Below are positions 5,488 through 6,790 of a stretch of DNA of 6,790 nt, piece after piece. How positions within the stretch are numbered: position 1 is the stretch's first letter; each line of letters opens with the position of its first letter. The notes under the pieces were generated by a model, which saw nothing but the letters and a program-made list of their open reading frames with translations, had not been told where the DNA came from and did not search any database. Source of the stretch: Verrucomicrobiales bacterium (GTDB taxonomy: Bacteria > Verrucomicrobiota > Verrucomicrobiia > Verrucomicrobiales > DEV007); assembly GCA_023253615.1 (NCBI GenBank), contig JALRFZ010000510.1, positions 1 through 6,790 on the forward strand, read 5' to 3'. Made by a program: the position numbers and the translations under genes.

Positions 5488-6210
5488 ATGAGCCGAAAAA
5501 TCAACGCCCGCGCCGATGGCGCCATCCTCGTCAACAAGCTGACGGTGAAAGACGCCACGCACCTCGTGAAGACCGAGGGGGGCTCGCTCTCCACGGGGCA
5601 GATCGCCTTCCGAGCCATCACCATTCTCGCCATCGCCGCCTTCACCGCCCGTGCCATCGTCATCGGCCAGGCCACCGCCTGGCATCTGTTCCTGCCGATG
5701 GTGGGCGAGTATCTCGCGCTCCTCCTTGCCCTGCCCGTCCTCACGGTCTTCGTCCGGGATCCCGAGCTGCGCCGGGAAGCGTCCCGCAGCCTCCGCTGGA
5801 CCGCCGGCCTGCTCGTGCTCGCGTCGCTCTGGATCGCCTCGCGCGCCTACGACGCGGAGATTTCCTGGACCGCCCAGGCGAAAGTCGAACTCTCGCGCTT
5901 TCTCGACTGGATCACCTCGCACCAGATGCACTGGCCCATTCTGGGCGCGATGGCCGCCATGATCGCCGGGCTCCCCGGCCGGGTCGCCGCGTTTCACCGG
6001 CACGGCCCGCCGTTCATGGCCGTGGGTCTCGGCTGCGCGATGAGAATCGTCGTCCCCTTGTTCGGCTGCTTCCTCCTCCCCGTCGTCGCCTCCGGCAAAT
6101 TCCCCGTCGTGTGGGTGATCTGGACGATTCTCCTGCTTTCGGAACTCGGAGCCCTCGCCATGCACTGGGATCTGCAACGGCGGCTCGCCAAACGCGGCAT
6201 CGAGGTGTGA
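5488..6210 (+). CDS. Multi-pass membrane protein of unknown family
   Basis: I do not recognise this 240-residue product. Residues 1-38 are polar and include several basic residues (M-S-R-K at the start, K17, K21, K28). Hydrophobic stretches likely to cross the membrane lie near 41-60, 67-89, 104-119, 150-163 (weaker), 177-201 and 206-226, giving about five or six segments. A polar, Trp-containing loop lies between roughly 120 and 150, and the C-terminus is basic (R-R-L-A-K-R). No catalytic motif or transporter signature is obvious. The ATG at 5488 is chosen because upstream codons in this frame are arginine-rich, non-hydrophobic and overlap the divergent gene. It is transcribed away from the secreted-protein operon and shares its intergenic region, so the two may be co-regulated. 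It ends 13 nt from the convergent Uma2-family gene. Confidence 0.75.
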   Translation: MSRKINARADGAILVNKLTVKDATHLVKTEGGSLSTGQIAFRAITILAIAAFTARAIVIGQATAWHLFLPMVGEYLALLLALPVLTVFVRDPELRREASRSLRWTAGLLVLASLWIASRAYDAEISWTAQAKVELSRFLDWITSHQMHWPILGAMAAMIAGLPGRVAAFHRHGPPFMAVGLGCAMRIVVPLFGCFLLPVVASGKFPVVWVIWTILLLSELGALAMHWDLQRRLAKRGIEV

Positions 6211-6223
6211 GGCAACCGGGATC

Positions 6224-6790
6224 TCAACCGAAATCGATGCCCTCGTAGATCTCGCCCAAAGAGATCGCGACCTCGATTTCACCAAACTCGAGACGATCGT
6301 CCCCATCCTTGAGGACGATGCGTTCCCAACCGTCCTCGACGCGGCGGAACCACTCCACCGACCGCGTCTCCTGCGACACGATCACATAATGTCCGAGCGA
6401 GGCGAGGCTCTGGTAGGCGGTCAGTTTTTCGCGCCGGTCCGTCTGCTCGGTCGAGGGACTGGTGACTTCGAAAAGAATCGAAGGCCGCTCGAGGTAAAAA
6501 TCGTGCCGGTCGGCCGGATCGCAGCCGACCATGACATCGGGATAATAGAAGATCTCGCCGAGACGGGTCCGGACGAGGACTTTGACGTCCGCAATGAAGG
6601 CTCGACAGGGACCACGTCCCAAGCGGCTGGCGAGAAGGCGATAAATCTGCCCGCAGATCGCATTGTGTCGCCGTGATCCACCCGCCATCGCATGGATCGT
6701 GCCGTAGAGATACTCATGGCGGACCTCGGAGCCTTGCTCCGCTTCGAGGTAGTCCTCGACCGTGAAGAGGGTGTATTTCTCGGCTTCCAT
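6224..6790 (-). CDS. Uma2-family (DUF820) PD-(D/E)XK-fold protein
   Basis: This 188-residue product has the hallmarks of the Uma2 family, predicted restriction-endonuclease-fold proteins usually found in many copies per genome and of unproven biological role. Visible motifs are T-V-E-D-Y-L (10-15), S-E-V-R-H-E-Y-L-Y-G (21-30), A-M-A-G-G-S-x-R-H-N (34-43), F-Y-Y-P-D-V-M-V (81-88, with D85 the likely metal ligand), C-D-P-A-D (90-94), L-F-E-V-T-S-P-S-T (106-114, with E108 the second acidic residue), D-R-R-E-K-L-x-A-Y (118-126), Y-V-I-V-S-Q (135-140) and the closing L-G-E-I-Y-E-G-I (178-185). Length is normal for the family. The ATG lies exactly at the window edge. It matches the expected N-terminus, so the gene is probably complete, but upstream context and any ribosome binding site cannot be seen. 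Confidence 0.9.
   Translation of the reverse strand: MEAEKYTLFTVEDYLEAEQGSEVRHEYLYGTIHAMAGGSRRHNAICGQIYRLLASRLGRGPCRAFIADVKVLVRTRLGEIFYYPDVMVGCDPADRHDFYLERPSILFEVTSPSTEQTDRREKLTAYQSLASLGHYVIVSQETRSVEWFRRVEDGWERIVLKDGDDRLEFGEIEVAISLGEIYEGIDFG

Noticed and set aside
5340..5744. A longer N-terminus for the phosphatase-like gene
   Set aside because: The extension is Arg/Ala/Met-rich, would bury the signal peptide, runs through the tandem repeat and overlaps the divergent membrane-protein gene.
4615..6306. A 563-codon minus-strand open frame across the membrane-protein gene and the divergent intergenic region
   Set aside because: It is in register with the plus-strand membrane-protein gene, is highly charged and low in hydrophobic residues, and overlaps the better supported phosphatase-like and Uma2 genes.
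1..6790. CRISPR arrays, tRNA or rRNA genes, insertion sequences, toxin-antitoxin pairs or phage genes
   Set aside because: No regularly spaced repeats, transposase motifs, terminal inverted repeats or structured RNA signatures were visible. Apart from the 15-bp tandem repeat, I noticed no substantial repeats by eye.

Overview
The window is GC-rich and densely coding, with strong G/C preference at third codon positions. It reads as a chromosomal segment of an environmental bacterium, most likely Verrucomicrobiota (Luteolibacter/Haloferula-like), with Planctomycetota as an alternative. This rests on three features: a SUMF1-type protein of the kind often found in PEP-CTERM-rich members of those phyla, a Uma2-family gene, and several secreted proteins whose starts mostly lack a Shine-Dalgarno sequence. 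The assignment is inferred from gene style only, because no rRNA or other marker gene is present.

Layout, left to right. A SUMF1/formylglycine-generating-enzyme-like gene (109-924, +) lacks both the N-terminal leader and the C-terminal sorting tail usual for its family. Converging on it, 4 nt away, is the end of a tight four-gene minus-strand cluster that reads from 5339 down to 929. In transcription order it encodes a purple-acid-phosphatase-like protein with most metal ligands replaced, a NodB/CE4 polysaccharide deacetylase, a small exported protein with a CxxC heavy-metal-associated (HMA) domain, and an exported papain/C39-like cysteine peptidase. Gaps are 24, 16 and 6-33 nt, so co-transcription is likely. 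A 148-bp divergent intergenic region (5340-5487) with a 15-bp tandem repeat separates this operon from a plus-strand multi-pass membrane protein of unknown family (5488-6210). The right edge carries a Uma2-family PD-(D/E)XK-fold gene on the minus strand (6224-6790), 13 nt from the membrane-protein gene.

All four operon products have an apparent export signal, so they probably act together, or at least in the same compartment (periplasm or cell surface). The set is a catalytically doubtful phosphatase fold, a carbohydrate deacetylase, a metal-binding protein and a cysteine protease. No known pathway that I recognise has this combination, which makes the operon the best candidate for an undescribed system. 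Its function cannot be deduced from sequence alone. No tRNA, rRNA, CRISPR array, insertion sequence or phage gene was seen.
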